Source: Actinomycetes bacterium (lineage in GTDB: Bacteria > Actinomycetota > Actinomycetes > Mycobacteriales > Mycobacteriaceae). Taken from it: a DNA stretch of 16,959 nucleotides. This document shows, one piece after another, positions 1-8,756 of the stretch. How positions within the stretch are numbered: position 1 is the first letter of the stretch; every line of letters starts with the position of its first letter. The notes under the pieces are model-generated. The model was given only the letters and a program-made list of their open reading frames with translations. It searched no databases and had not been told where the DNA came from. The stretch covers positions 1 through 16,959 of the forward strand of contig JAEWRC010000053.1 in assembly GCA_023460175.1 (NCBI GenBank). Direction: 5' to 3'. Made by a program: the position numbers and the translations under genes.

Positions 1-1000
1 TGTCGGACCGGGGAGAGGAGGCGACAGCAGCTTCGGGTTGTTCCTCCGCGGGTACGTCGGCCGGCGGAACCGCCCGCTGCGCAATCTCGTTCAGACCCCA
101 GATCCCCAGCCCGAGCGCCAGCGGCAACAGCACCGGCGCCAGCAGCAGCGAGGGATACAGGATCGAGGCACCGACCCAGGACACGGCCTGATAGCCCACC
201 GCGAACAGCAGGGGGCCCCAGGCCACCAACGCCGCGGCGGGGTTGGTGAGGAAGTCGGTGATCAGCTGCTGAAGGTTGCCCAGCGGATCCTGCAGGAAGT
301 CGATGATCGGCTGGAACATCTGATCCATCATGTCCTGGTACTGCCCGAGCAGATCCGAGATGATGTTCGAATTCGTGTTCGCCGAACCGGAATCCGCGGC
401 CTGGGCCTGGTTGGCGGTCTGCATCATGTTCGCCGTCGCCATGCCGGCCTCGCCGACGCCGGGCGTCAGGATGAACGGTGCCACGGTGGTCCGCGGAGCC
501 GTGGCCAGGGCGACGGTGCTGATGCCCTGGTAGACGGTCATCGAGGTCGCCGCCTGCACCCACATCCGGGCGTAGTTGGCCTCGGTCACCGCGATCGGAA
601 TGGTGTTGATGCCGAAGAAGTTCGTCGCGACCAGCGCCGCCTTGGTGGCGTGGTTGGCCGCGATCTCCCCCAGCGTCGGCATCGTCGCCAGCGCCGTCGT
701 GTAGGCGGCCGCAGCCGTCTGCTGTTCGGCGGCCATCCCCGCGCTGTTGACGCTGGCCTGCGTCAGCCACGTCAGGTACGGCAGGTGCGAGGCGGCGTAC
801 TGCTGCGCGCTCGGCCCCTCCCAGGATCCGGCCTGCACTTGACCCAGCAACGCGGTCAGTTCGGCTGCCGCCGAGGCATATTCAGCGCTCAGGCTGCTCC
901 ACGCACCCGCGGCAGCCATCAGCGGCCCGGGACCCGGGCCGCTGGACAGCAGCGCCGAGTGCACCTCCGGGGGCGAGGCGAACCAGATGGGTGCGGTCAT
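1..1000 (-). CDS. ppe4: PPE4-like ESX-3 PPE protein, 3' end outside window
   Basis: A PPE-family protein expected to be secreted by ESX-3 as a heterodimer with the PE protein encoded just upstream. The frame is open for 333 codons to the window edge, so the C-terminus is missing. The N-terminus carries Pro-Pro-Glu at residues 10-12, the start of the roughly 180-residue helical PPE domain, and a W-x-G turn (SWEGPSA) near residue 60. Further in, the NFFGINTIPI stretch is typical of the family. The visible C-terminal part is Asn/Gln/Met-rich, then hydrophobic, then acidic and Pro/Ala-rich, with no MPTR-type repeats. The ATG at 1000 shares one base with the PE5 stop (TGATG), so translation is coupled. 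M. tuberculosis PPE4 has about 513 residues, so roughly 180 may be missing. The identity rests on both sequence and position. PE5-PPE4 has been linked to siderophore-dependent iron uptake in tubercle bacilli; that role here is inferred. Confidence 0.93.
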   Translation of the reverse strand, partial: MTAPIWFASPPEVHSALLSSGPGPGPLMAAAGAWSSLSAEYASAAAELTALLGQVQAGSWEGPSAQQYAASHLPYLTWLTQASVNSAGMAAEQQTAAAAYTTALATMPTLGEIAANHATKAALVATNFFGINTIPIAVTEANYARMWVQAATSMTVYQGISTVALATAPRTTVAPFILTPGVGEAGMATANMMQTANQAQAADSGSANTNSNIISDLLGQYQDMMDQMFQPIIDFLQDPLGNLQQLITDFLTNPAAALVAWGPLLFAVGYQAVSWVGASILYPSLLLAPVLLPLALGLGIWGLNEIAQRAVPPADVPAEEQPEAAVASSPRSD

Positions 1001-1311
1001 CAGACGCCGCGGGCAATCATGTAGGTCGACGCCGCCATGGCATCACCGGTGGCGTAGCTGACGCCGGACTGGGCGACCCCCATGCCGGCGCGGCCGAGCT
1101 CGGAGACACCTTGGGCCGCAACACCGGAATGCTCGGCGCCCTGGGCGCTGAAGCCGGCCGCGGTCTGCAGCGACACCGGATCGGCCGCCGCCGGGACGAC
1201 GGCGGTGATCAGCGGGGCCGCCGCGGCGTGCGCCGCCGCCAGCCGCGCGGTCAGCGCCTCCACCGCGGCGCTGGTGGCCGCCAGGCCTTCAGGAACCACA
1301 CGAAGCGTCAT
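1000..1311 (-). CDS. pe5: PE5-like ESX-3 PE protein
   Basis: A 103-residue PE-only protein without any PGRS or other extension. It begins MTLRVVPEGL, with the Pro-Glu pair at residues 7-8, and is Ala-rich and helical as expected for the two-helix PE hairpin that pairs with a PPE partner. The general type VII secretion motif Y-x-x-x-D is present near the C-terminus as YATGD (residues 86-90). The ATG at 1311 lies 5 nt after the eccC3 stop, and a purine-rich AGGAAGGGAG just upstream inside eccC3 serves as ribosome binding site. The stop overlaps the PPE4 start by one base. Similarity to M. tuberculosis PE5 (about 102 residues) is high along the whole length. The product is expected to be exported through ESX-3 together with PPE4. 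Confidence 0.95.
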   Translation of the reverse strand: MTLRVVPEGLAATSAAVEALTARLAAAHAAAAPLITAVVPAAADPVSLQTAAGFSAQGAEHSGVAAQGVSELGRAGMGVAQSGVSYATGDAMAASTYMIARGV

Positions 1312-1316
1312 GATGG

Positions 1317-4300
1317 TTACTCCCTTCCTCGTTGCGAACTCACGCCGATCAACGGATTGACGAGCTGGACATGGGTGGGTGTGTCGGTGTCGTCCAGCAA
1401 CACCGCGCGGCCGGCAGGCAGCCGCGTGAAACGGTGGCCGCGGACCTTGCCGCCGTCCTGCGGATTGCCGGACAGCATCAAGGTAGTGGCCTGCAACTCG
1501 TTCATTCTCCGCATCAGCGGATTGGTCATCAAGGCGTGCCCGGAGCCGGTGGCCCGAGCGGTGACGATCACCCGCAGACCCAGATCCGAGGCCTGCGAGA
1601 GCAGCCCGATCAGCGGCGTCCAGGGCCGCTGCCCGACGTAGGGGCCGGAGATCGCCGGGGTGTCCGGGATCTGGTCGACGTCGTCGATGATCAGGTAGTG
1701 GGTGTGCCCGGTGTAGGTCCACCGGGCCAGGTCCGCCGGCGACAGCCCGGCCGGCGGGCGACGGCCCTCGATGATGGCCGACAAGCCCAGCATCGCCGGG
1801 GTGATCCGGTCGATGTTGGCGGTGTACTCGTTGTCCGGGAACAGCGGCTCCTCGACCATGTGCAGCCGGCGGTCGATCACCGTGAACGCCACCTGATCGG
1901 CGGTCGAGTTCTCCCGCACCGTGCGGATGAGGTGCCGCAGCAGCGTGGTCTTGCCGGACTTGGTGTCGCCGAGCACCAGCAGCATCGGCTGATCGCGGAA
2001 GTCCAGCGGCACCGGGGCCAGGTCCGCCTCGCGCTGACCGATGACGATCCGCTCGGCGCCCAGGTACAGCGGGGCGACGTCGGCGGGCGACAGGTCGGTC
2101 GGCAGCAGCCGCACCCGCGGGGCCCGGACCTCCGGGTACCGCGCGTTGATCTCGGCGATGCGGTCCAATTCCGGTGCGGCGAACAGGAAGTGCTCGGCGG
2201 CCATGGTCAGGCCGCGACCGGGCTGGTCGTAGGGCACCGCGTCGGCGGGCCGCTGCAGCGCCCCGACCACCCGGACGTTGCTGTCCCGGGCATCGGGCAG
2301 CCGCAGCTCCAGCCGCATCCCGAGGCCGTCGCGCATGGCCAGCGGCACCTCCAGCCAGTTCGGCGTGGTGATGATGACGTGGATGCCGTAGGCCAGGCCG
2401 TTGTTGGCCAACTCGGTGACGCGGTTCAACATCGGGTTGCGCGTGTTGAACTGGTCGGTGTTGTCCCGGCCGAACGCGTACAGGTTGTCGATCACCAGGA
2501 ACACCCGCGAGTGCGCCTGGCCGGCCCCGGCCAGCTGGCGCTGCTCGAGCAGTTGCTCGAGCTCGCCGAAGGTGCGACGGATCAGCTCGGGTTCCAGCGG
2601 GGAGGCGACGCTGCCGACGTGCGCCAGGTCCTCGAGGTTCTTCAGCTGTCCGCCGCCGTAATCCAGGCAGTAGAACGACACGTCGCGCGGCGAGTGCAGC
2701 GCCGCGGCCGACAGGATGAACGTCTGCAGCGCGGTCGACTTACCCGACTTGGCACCGCCGTGGATCAGCAGGTTGCCGGCCGCCGAACGCGCGTCGAAGA
2801 TCAACGGATCGCGGCGCATCTCGAACGGCTTGTCGATCTCGCCGAGCGGCCAGCGCAGCTGCCCCTCGCCGACACCGGCATTGCTCAGCACCGTGCTCAG
2901 CCCGATGGGCTGGTCCAACGGCTCGAGCCACAGCGCGGGCGCCTGCGGGCCATAGGCCGTCAGCTGCGTGCCGATCGTGGCGATGAGCTTCTGCGGCGGG
3001 CCGCTGTAGCTGCCCTCACCGTTGTTGGCCACCGGCACCACGACGATGTCCTGGTCGGCGTCGACCTCGGTGGCGGTGAACACCTGCGGGCGCGGATCCG
3101 CCGGAACCACAATCGACTTCGGCCGCCGCGGCGGGTCGTAGATACCGTCGACGTAGGTGCTGCGGAACTTGATGGGCTCGGCACCCGGGGCCGGCACCAG
3201 GAAGCCCTCGCCCTTGTGCTCCTTGCCCGATTCGATGTGGTACGCGTCCTCGACACCGATGATCTGGCGCGACACCGAGGGGCTGGCCACCTTCAGACCG
3301 ATCCGGTACGACGTGTTCTTGTCGATGTCCTTGATCTTGCCCACGTCCAGGGTCTGCGAGGCGAACAGGATGTGGATCCGGAACGAACGGCCCTTGCGCG
3401 CAACGTAATCGAACAGCTCGGCGTACTCGGGATGATCGGCGAGCATCAGCGTGAACTCGTCGGCGACCACGAACAGCGTGGGCATCGGGGGCAGGTCGTG
3501 ACCGGCCTCGATGGCGGCCTCGTACTCGGTCACCGAGTTGAACGCGCTGCCCTGGATGCGGCGGCCCGCGTCGCGCAGTGCGTTCTCGCGGCGCGCCACC
3601 TCACCGCGGAGGGTGTCGGCGAACCGGTCGGCCAGCGACTTCTTCTCGGCCATGTTCGAGATCACCGCGACGACCTGCGGGAAGTTGCGGAAGATGTCCG
3701 CGCCGGCCTCGCCCTTGAAGTCGGCGTAGATCACGATCAGCCGGTCCGCGGAGTGAGTCGTCAACAGCGACAACAGGATCGCCATCAGCGTCTGGGACTT
3801 GCCGGAGCCGGTCATACCGATCATCAGGCCGTGCGGACCCATGCCGCCCTCGGCCTCGTCCTTGAGGTCGAAGTACAGCGGCTCGCCGGTGGCGGTGACG
3901 CCGATCGGGACCCGCAGTTCGTCCTCGCGGCGCCGCGGCGCCCACAGCGTCGGCACGTCCAGTTGCGTGGCGTCCTGGATGTCGAGCAGCGTGGTGAAGG
4001 TCGCGCCGCTGGTCGCCGCCGACCGCAGGCCGGCGTGGGTGGTGTTGGAATCCCACCGGGACAGCAGCCGGGCCAGGTGCGCGGCCTCGTCGGTGGACAG
4101 CGCGTCGGCGTGGCTGACCGCGGACTGCCAACCCTTGGCGCCCCAGCGCTCGAGGCCGCCGTCGGCGATCTGGAAGATCGGCTTCTCCGGGTCCGGGTAC
4201 TGCTCGCGGTGCGGCTGGGTGTCGGAAATCTGGATGACGGTGACACCGGCCAGCCCGGCCGAGAGCACCGACGTCGACAGGTCGTAGCCCGGGTCGTCGA

Positions 4301-5258
4301 CGACGATCAGCAGGTGCCGCAGCCCGAGGGCGCCGGGGTCCGAGCCGTCGAACAGCGGCCGCTCGGCCAGCACCGGCCCGATCTTGGAGATCAGCTCGTT
4401 GGGGTTGGCGGTCAGGAAACGCGCCGGGCCCACCCCGTCGACCGCACCCGGAATATCCACGTGCGGAAGCCATTTGAGCCAGGACCAGCTGTCGGATTCC
4501 AGCTCCGGGCTGGCCAGGGCGATCCCCAGCACACCCGGGTCGTGCCAGGTGGCGGCCTGCGCGATCCAGGCCCGCACCGCGGCGTGCACCTCGTCGGTGT
4601 CGCCGACGACGGTGATCCGGGACAGCTTGGTCAGATCCAGACCCGTCGGCGCGCTGCGCACGGTGCGCTGGGCATCCAGCAGGCCACGCAATGCGCTGTG
4701 CGACACCGGTTCCAGGTCGACCTCGTCGACGGTGTCCTTGACGCGCAGGGCGGTGTCCAGCGGCACATCGTTGCGGCCGGTGCGGATCAGCAGGAAATCG
4801 GAGTCGTCCGGATCGCGCTCCCACTGCCGCCGCGAACCGGGCACCGTGGCCAGGTCCTGCGGGTCGGGGTGCGACCACTCGAGGGCCGCGAGCTGATCGG
4901 CGGCCTGGGCGCGGACGTTGTCGCGCACCACCGACAGGTACCGCAGGTAGTCGGCGCGTTCGGCGTCGATCTCCTCGGTGCGCAGGTTGTTGTTGTTCCC
5001 GCGGTAGAGCGCGGTGGCCGCCAGCAGCAGCACGAACGGGAAGAACAGCATCTGCGGGGAGATCATCCGCATGCCGGTGGCGACCATCGCCACGATCATG
5101 CCGACGATCAGGATCACGATCATGTACGGCAGGGCCCGGCGCAGCAGCGACGGCGGCACCGCGCGCGGCAGTTCCGGCGGGGCCTCGATGGCGATCGTGC
5201 CCTTGCGAACCTCGGGCCGCGGCAGCCGCCGGCGGGCCTCGAAAATCAACCTGCTCAT
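1317..5258 (-). CDS. eccC3: EccC3, FtsK/SpoIIIE-family ATPase of ESX-3
   Basis: The motor ATPase of the ESX-3 type VII secretion system, 1313 residues, close to the roughly 1330 of M. tuberculosis EccC3. It opens MSRLIFEARR and has two membrane segments at about 43-61 and 67-85, followed by the DUF domain. Three FtsK/SpoIIIE nucleotide-binding domains follow. NBD1 has Walker A GMTGSGKS (481-488) and Walker B LFVVADEF (595-602) with both acidic residues. NBD2 has GGAKSGKS (834-841) and VFLVIDNL (919-926), where the catalytic Glu is replaced by Asn. NBD3 has GDTKSGKT (1097-1104) and YLIIDDVD (1188-1195). NBD1 is therefore the likely hydrolysing domain, and the others are thought to sense substrate signals in this family. 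The ATG at 5258 overlaps the eccB3 stop as ATGA. The same frame stays open 31 codons further upstream, but that stretch lies inside eccB3 and does not resemble the family. Unlike ESX-1, the protein is not split into Ca and Cb. Confidence 0.98.
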   Translation of the reverse strand: MSRLIFEARRRLPRPEVRKGTIAIEAPPELPRAVPPSLLRRALPYMIVILIVGMIVAMVATGMRMISPQMLFFPFVLLLAATALYRGNNNNLRTEEIDAERADYLRYLSVVRDNVRAQAADQLAALEWSHPDPQDLATVPGSRRQWERDPDDSDFLLIRTGRNDVPLDTALRVKDTVDEVDLEPVSHSALRGLLDAQRTVRSAPTGLDLTKLSRITVVGDTDEVHAAVRAWIAQAATWHDPGVLGIALASPELESDSWSWLKWLPHVDIPGAVDGVGPARFLTANPNELISKIGPVLAERPLFDGSDPGALGLRHLLIVVDDPGYDLSTSVLSAGLAGVTVIQISDTQPHREQYPDPEKPIFQIADGGLERWGAKGWQSAVSHADALSTDEAAHLARLLSRWDSNTTHAGLRSAATSGATFTTLLDIQDATQLDVPTLWAPRRREDELRVPIGVTATGEPLYFDLKDEAEGGMGPHGLMIGMTGSGKSQTLMAILLSLLTTHSADRLIVIYADFKGEAGADIFRNFPQVVAVISNMAEKKSLADRFADTLRGEVARRENALRDAGRRIQGSAFNSVTEYEAAIEAGHDLPPMPTLFVVADEFTLMLADHPEYAELFDYVARKGRSFRIHILFASQTLDVGKIKDIDKNTSYRIGLKVASPSVSRQIIGVEDAYHIESGKEHKGEGFLVPAPGAEPIKFRSTYVDGIYDPPRRPKSIVVPADPRPQVFTATEVDADQDIVVVPVANNGEGSYSGPPQKLIATIGTQLTAYGPQAPALWLEPLDQPIGLSTVLSNAGVGEGQLRWPLGEIDKPFEMRRDPLIFDARSAAGNLLIHGGAKSGKSTALQTFILSAAALHSPRDVSFYCLDYGGGQLKNLEDLAHVGSVASPLEPELIRRTFGELEQLLEQRQLAGAGQAHSRVFLVIDNLYAFGRDNTDQFNTRNPMLNRVTELANNGLAYGIHVIITTPNWLEVPLAMRDGLGMRLELRLPDARDSNVRVVGALQRPADAVPYDQPGRGLTMAAEHFLFAAPELDRIAEINARYPEVRAPRVRLLPTDLSPADVAPLYLGAERIVIGQREADLAPVPLDFRDQPMLLVLGDTKSGKTTLLRHLIRTVRENSTADQVAFTVIDRRLHMVEEPLFPDNEYTANIDRITPAMLGLSAIIEGRRPPAGLSPADLARWTYTGHTHYLIIDDVDQIPDTPAISGPYVGQRPWTPLIGLLSQASDLGLRVIVTARATGSGHALMTNPLMRRMNELQATTLMLSGNPQDGGKVRGHRFTRLPAGRAVLLDDTDTPTHVQLVNPLIGVSSQRGRE

Positions 5259-6823
5259 CGGCTCTCCATCCCGCCCGTGCTGGTGTACGCGGTCAACGCA
5301 TCGGCCTTCGACAATGCGGGACCCGCGCTGAACAGTGACAGAACCGACCACGGGATGGCCGTCGCGGGCGGGGTCAAGCCCAGCGCCTCAACGGTTTTGG
5401 CGAGTTCGTCTTGGTCGGCACCTTCGATGCCGTAGCGCACGCCGGTATCGGCGACCCAGAACAGCGAACCGGCGATCGGCGAGGTCGGCTCCTGGCCGAC
5501 GGTCTGGGTGAAGTACCCGGTGCCGACGGGCAGCGCGACCCGGGCGGCGGTGATCCCCGACCGGCTGGGCGCCAGGTCCAGGGTGCGGACACCATCCGCG
5601 ATGGGCAGCGCGGCACCCGAGAGCAGGCTCAGCGAGCTGGTGCTGGCGTCGACGGCCTTGGTCCACCGCACGCAGCTGATGGGCGCCGAATCGGCGTCGG
5701 CGATGGTCAGCCGCTGCGCCGGGAAGGCCGCGGTGTCCAGCATCCGCGACTCCGGCAGCCGGGCGATCTCGTCGGCGTCCAGCCGCGGCGGCTGGTCCAG
5801 GCCGAAGGAGTTGGTGTTGCGCAGCAGGGTGGCGAGCACCTGCGAGACCGGCTGCAGCCCGTCGGGCAGCACCGCGTAGTGGTCCAGCGTGTTGTCGGTG
5901 CCGTAGGCCACGACGACGGCACCGACCGGGGCCGGGACGGTCAGCGGGAACCGCGGGGCGCTGCCCGCTTCCGGAATGGCCGGCGCGCGCAGCGGCGCGC
6001 CCTCGGGGATCGCGTTGAACAACCCGGGCGAAATAGGCCGGGGCGCAGGGATGTTCGCCTCGAAGCCGAGCGCCGCGGTGACGGCGCGGTCGGCCAGGTC
6101 GATGGGGCTGCGCCGGCCGTTCCACAGCAGCCAGGTGCCGGCACCGCTGTCGACCAGGATCGCGTGATCCTCCGGCAGCGCCGCGGCCCGCTCGCTGCCC
6201 TCGGCGGGCGCGCCGCCGATCACGGTGACACCGGGGGTGGTGGAACCGATGCCGTCGCACACGGTCCAGTCCGCGTCGCGCACGGAGTTCTGCACCATCC
6301 GCTCGGGCGCACCGGGGATACCGACCATGTTGCCGCGCGCCAGCTTGTCCAGCTGCGCGCTGCGCACGCCGGCCGGCTTGGCCGCCTCACCGGCGATCAG
6401 CCGCGCCGAGGTGAGGTTGAGCACCGGGTGCAGCCGGTCGTTGACCCGGACGTACATCGCTGAGCTGTCGCGGTCGGTGAGGACCACGCTGTTGCCGACG
6501 TCGCCGCCGGGCCGGATCCACGAAAAGACCAGGCAGCCGAGCAGTCCCGTGACCACCGCCAGGACGCCGACGAGCACGCCGCGGGTCTGGGTGCGCAGCG
6601 GATCGACCAGCATGCGGGTGTCGTGCAGCGCCACACCGGAGGCCAGCCGGCGCACGACGAAGCGCCAGCCGGTGACCTGATGCTTGGTGACGAAGCCGCG
6701 GCGATAGGTGACGCCCTCGGGGTTCTTGTTCTCCGGGGTGCGCGACGCGAAGGACCGGCGGTCCTCGTTGTTCTCGACGTCGTCGTCGCCCCCGCCGAGG
6801 GGACGACGGTGGGTGCCGCTCAT
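5255..6823 (-). CDS. eccB3: EccB3, single-pass membrane core component of ESX-3
   Basis: A structural subunit of the ESX-3 inner-membrane complex with EccC, EccD and EccE; 522 residues, versus about 538 in M. tuberculosis. An acidic N-terminal tail leads into the conserved block RRSFASRTP (22-30) and the cytosolic FVTKHQVTGWRFVVRRL stretch. A single membrane segment lies at about 82-103. The rest is the periplasmic domain with repeat-fold features such as LNLTSARL and GIPGAPERMVQN. The only periplasmic cysteines are C189 and C384, positioned to form the disulfide expected in EccB proteins. The ATG at 6823 overlaps the eccA3 stop as ATGA, and the stop overlaps the eccC3 start in the same way, so the three ecc genes are translationally coupled. 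An ATPase activity has been reported for some EccB proteins, but no Walker motif is visible here. Confidence 0.97.
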   Translation of the reverse strand: MSGTHRRPLGGGDDDVENNEDRRSFASRTPENKNPEGVTYRRGFVTKHQVTGWRFVVRRLASGVALHDTRMLVDPLRTQTRGVLVGVLAVVTGLLGCLVFSWIRPGGDVGNSVVLTDRDSSAMYVRVNDRLHPVLNLTSARLIAGEAAKPAGVRSAQLDKLARGNMVGIPGAPERMVQNSVRDADWTVCDGIGSTTPGVTVIGGAPAEGSERAAALPEDHAILVDSGAGTWLLWNGRRSPIDLADRAVTAALGFEANIPAPRPISPGLFNAIPEGAPLRAPAIPEAGSAPRFPLTVPAPVGAVVVAYGTDNTLDHYAVLPDGLQPVSQVLATLLRNTNSFGLDQPPRLDADEIARLPESRMLDTAAFPAQRLTIADADSAPISCVRWTKAVDASTSSLSLLSGAALPIADGVRTLDLAPSRSGITAARVALPVGTGYFTQTVGQEPTSPIAGSLFWVADTGVRYGIEGADQDELAKTVEALGLTPPATAIPWSVLSLFSAGPALSKADALTAYTSTGGMESR

Positions 6824-8697
6824 GCGGGCACCGTCAGGCCAAGTCCGCGCAGCAACGGCGTGACCGCGTACCCCACATCGCCGGCGGTGATCGTCATCAG
6901 CTCCTCATCGGTGAATTCATCGGTGCCCGCTTGCTCGGAGTGATCGAGCCGGAACTCGCGCTCCTCCTCGGAACGCTCGACCACGTTGCGGACAAAACGG
7001 CCGTTACCGGCAATGTCGAGGCTGCGGCGGTCCACGCCGTTGGCATCGGGCATCGTGCTGGTGGCCAGGTGGTTGCACAGGACCTGCAGGTCGTCGAGGG
7101 CGGCCTGCTCGAACACGCTGTCGCGCTGGCTCGCCATCGCGGAGGCGATCTCGACGAGTTCGCCCGGGGTGTAGGACGGGAAGTCGATGCTGCGGGTGAA
7201 CCGCGAGCGCAGACCCTCGTTGGTGTCCAGGAAGCGGTCCAGGTCGGCGCGGTAGCCGGCGATGATGACCACGAGTCGGTCGCGGTCGTTCTCCATGCGC
7301 GCCAGCAGCGTGTCGATGGCGACCAGGCCGAAGTCGTTCTTGGCGCCGGTGGCCACCAGGGCGTACGCCTCGTCGAGGAACAGCACGCCATCCAGCGCGC
7401 TGTCGATGATGGCGTTGGTCTTGGCCTCGGTTTCGCCGATGTGCTGGCCGATCAGGTCGGCGCGGTGCACCTCGCGCACGTTCTCCTTCTTCAGCAGCCC
7501 CAGACCGCAGTAGATCTTGGCGACGACGCGGGCGATGGTCGTCTTACCGGTTCCGGGCGGGCCCGCGAACACCAGGTGGTGCGAGCGCTGCGCGACGGCC
7601 AGGCCGCGCTCCTGGCGCAGCAGGGCCATGGCCACGGAGCTCTTCAGCCGCGAGACCTGGTCCTTGACCTCTTCGAGGCCGATGAACTCACCGAGTTGCT
7701 CCTCGGCCTCGGCGAGCAGCATGGCCTTGCGCTCGTGCGCGCCGGGATCGACGAAATCGGCGTCGCTGGGCTCGGTTTCGGGGTCCCACGGGTCGGTGCG
7801 GGCGTCGATGCGGGCCGCGGTGGTGGTGACGATGCCGAACGTCGGATCCGAGAGGGCCTCTTCGACCTGCTCGTTCTCCGGGTTGGCGGCATAGAGATCC
7901 TGCAGGACCTCGGCGGCGTCCTCCTCGAGGCCGTGCGCGCGCAGGGCCAGCGCCTTCGCCAGCGAGCCGTCGACGACGGCGACCTCGACGGGGCCCTCGG
8001 GCTCCTCGAGGTAGGACAGCGCGGGCGCGAACATGCCCAACCGGGCCAGCGCGGTGCCCAGGGCGACCTTGACGGCGTGCGCGAAGGTGTCGTCGAGGCC
8101 CTTGTCGTTGACGACGGGGGTCAGCAGCTTGACGACGTCGGCCCAGCGCTCGGCGCGGAAGTTCAGCGCGGCGCGCACCCAGCGGGCGTCGTGCCAGCCC
8201 GGGCGGCGCTCCAGGATCTCGGCGACGATGGCGTCGGCGTCGGCGAAGCGGCCGGCGGTCGCCAGGGCGGCGACGTAGGCGAGCCGAAAGTCGTCGGGCT
8301 CGGTGGCCCGCAGCTGGAGGTACAGCCCGGTGTCATAGGTGAAACCGAGGGTCTTGACGGGAAGCTCGATCTTGCGCTGCAGGACCCCGGCGGTGTCGAC
8401 CGTCGCGGCGATGTTCTGCAGCACGTGCGGCGCGGTGTCGCCGGCGGCGGCGAGGCCGATCCAGGCGTCGCACTGCTCGTGGGCAATGCGGGTCAGGGCG
8501 GTGAACCCCGAGCGGGCCGCGGTCAGGTCCGCGGGCCGCTGGCGTTCGTACACCTTCAGACCGAGCGCCTTGGCGCACGTCGCGAACCGGCTGACGACGT
8601 CGTCGTCGACCCGGGTGGCGGTGTGCACCGTGAGAATGTCACTCCCGTTTTCTGCGGTTCCCATAGTCATTTCCGGCGGGACGCAGCGCACGGCCAC
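6820..8697 (-). CDS. eccA3: EccA3, AAA+ ATPase of ESX-3
   Basis: The cytosolic AAA+ (CbbX-like) ATPase of ESX-3, thought to act on substrate-chaperone complexes before secretion; 625 residues, versus 631 in M. tuberculosis. Residues about 30-290 form the helical TPR-like domain (for example LGTALARLGMFAPALSYLEEPEGP), followed by a linker and the ATPase domain. Walker A is GPPGTGKT (379-386), Walker B VLFLDEAY (438-445), sensor-1 VVIIAGY (476-482), and the arginine-rich GLRSRFTR (495-502) supplies the probable arginine finger. The start chosen is GTG at 8697 because AGGAGA sits 9 nt upstream. ATG codons at 8670 and 8664 are alternatives with poorer ribosome binding sites, and the first residues are not conserved in the family. 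It is the first gene of the operon, directly behind the iron-box promoter described below. Confidence 0.96.
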   Translation of the reverse strand: MAVRCVPPEMTMGTAENGSDILTVHTATRVDDDVVSRFATCAKALGLKVYERQRPADLTAARSGFTALTRIAHEQCDAWIGLAAAGDTAPHVLQNIAATVDTAGVLQRKIELPVKTLGFTYDTGLYLQLRATEPDDFRLAYVAALATAGRFADADAIVAEILERRPGWHDARWVRAALNFRAERWADVVKLLTPVVNDKGLDDTFAHAVKVALGTALARLGMFAPALSYLEEPEGPVEVAVVDGSLAKALALRAHGLEEDAAEVLQDLYAANPENEQVEEALSDPTFGIVTTTAARIDARTDPWDPETEPSDADFVDPGAHERKAMLLAEAEEQLGEFIGLEEVKDQVSRLKSSVAMALLRQERGLAVAQRSHHLVFAGPPGTGKTTIARVVAKIYCGLGLLKKENVREVHRADLIGQHIGETEAKTNAIIDSALDGVLFLDEAYALVATGAKNDFGLVAIDTLLARMENDRDRLVVIIAGYRADLDRFLDTNEGLRSRFTRSIDFPSYTPGELVEIASAMASQRDSVFEQAALDDLQVLCNHLATSTMPDANGVDRRSLDIAGNGRFVRNVVERSEEEREFRLDHSEQAGTDEFTDEELMTITAGDVGYAVTPLLRGLGLTVPA

Positions 8698-8706
8698 CCC
8701 ACCCGT

Positions 8707-8712
8707 TCTCCT
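8707..8712 (-). promoter_or_regulatory. Ribosome binding site of eccA3
   Basis: AGGAGA reads on the minus strand 9 nt before GTG 8697. It is the main reason for preferring the GTG over the in-frame ATG codons at 8670 and 8664. Confidence 0.7.
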
Positions 8713-8728
8713 AGGCCTCTTACATGGT

Positions 8729-8744
8729 CGTGAAGTACTTCACG
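8729..8744. promoter_or_regulatory. Perfect 16-bp palindrome in the eccA3 leader
   Basis: CGTGAAGTACTTCACG is its own reverse complement without mismatch. It lies between the predicted eccA3 transcription start (around 8750) and the ribosome binding site, so it would sit in the 5' UTR. It could be an operator for a second dimeric regulator blocking elongation or initiation, or an RNA hairpin. It does not match the IdeR consensus. The outer TGAA/TTCA half-sites recall mycobacterial Zur boxes, but the spacing differs, so no regulator is assigned. Confidence 0.55.
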
Positions 8745-8756
8745 TTAACTTTGCTG

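Noticed and set aside
1332..5435. Plus-strand open frame of about 1367 codons opposite eccC3
   Set aside because: It is antisense to a confidently recognised gene. Its product is Arg/Gln/Gly/Val-rich with no domain, a normal by-product of third-position GC bias.
6931..8733. Plus-strand open frame of about 600 codons opposite eccA3
   Set aside because: It is antisense to a clear AAA+ gene and lacks domain signals. Its end runs into the ESX-3 control region.
8729..8744. Calling the leader palindrome a Zur box
   Set aside because: Only the outer TGAA/TTCA half-sites agree. The length and spacing differ from the mycobacterial Zur consensus as I know it.
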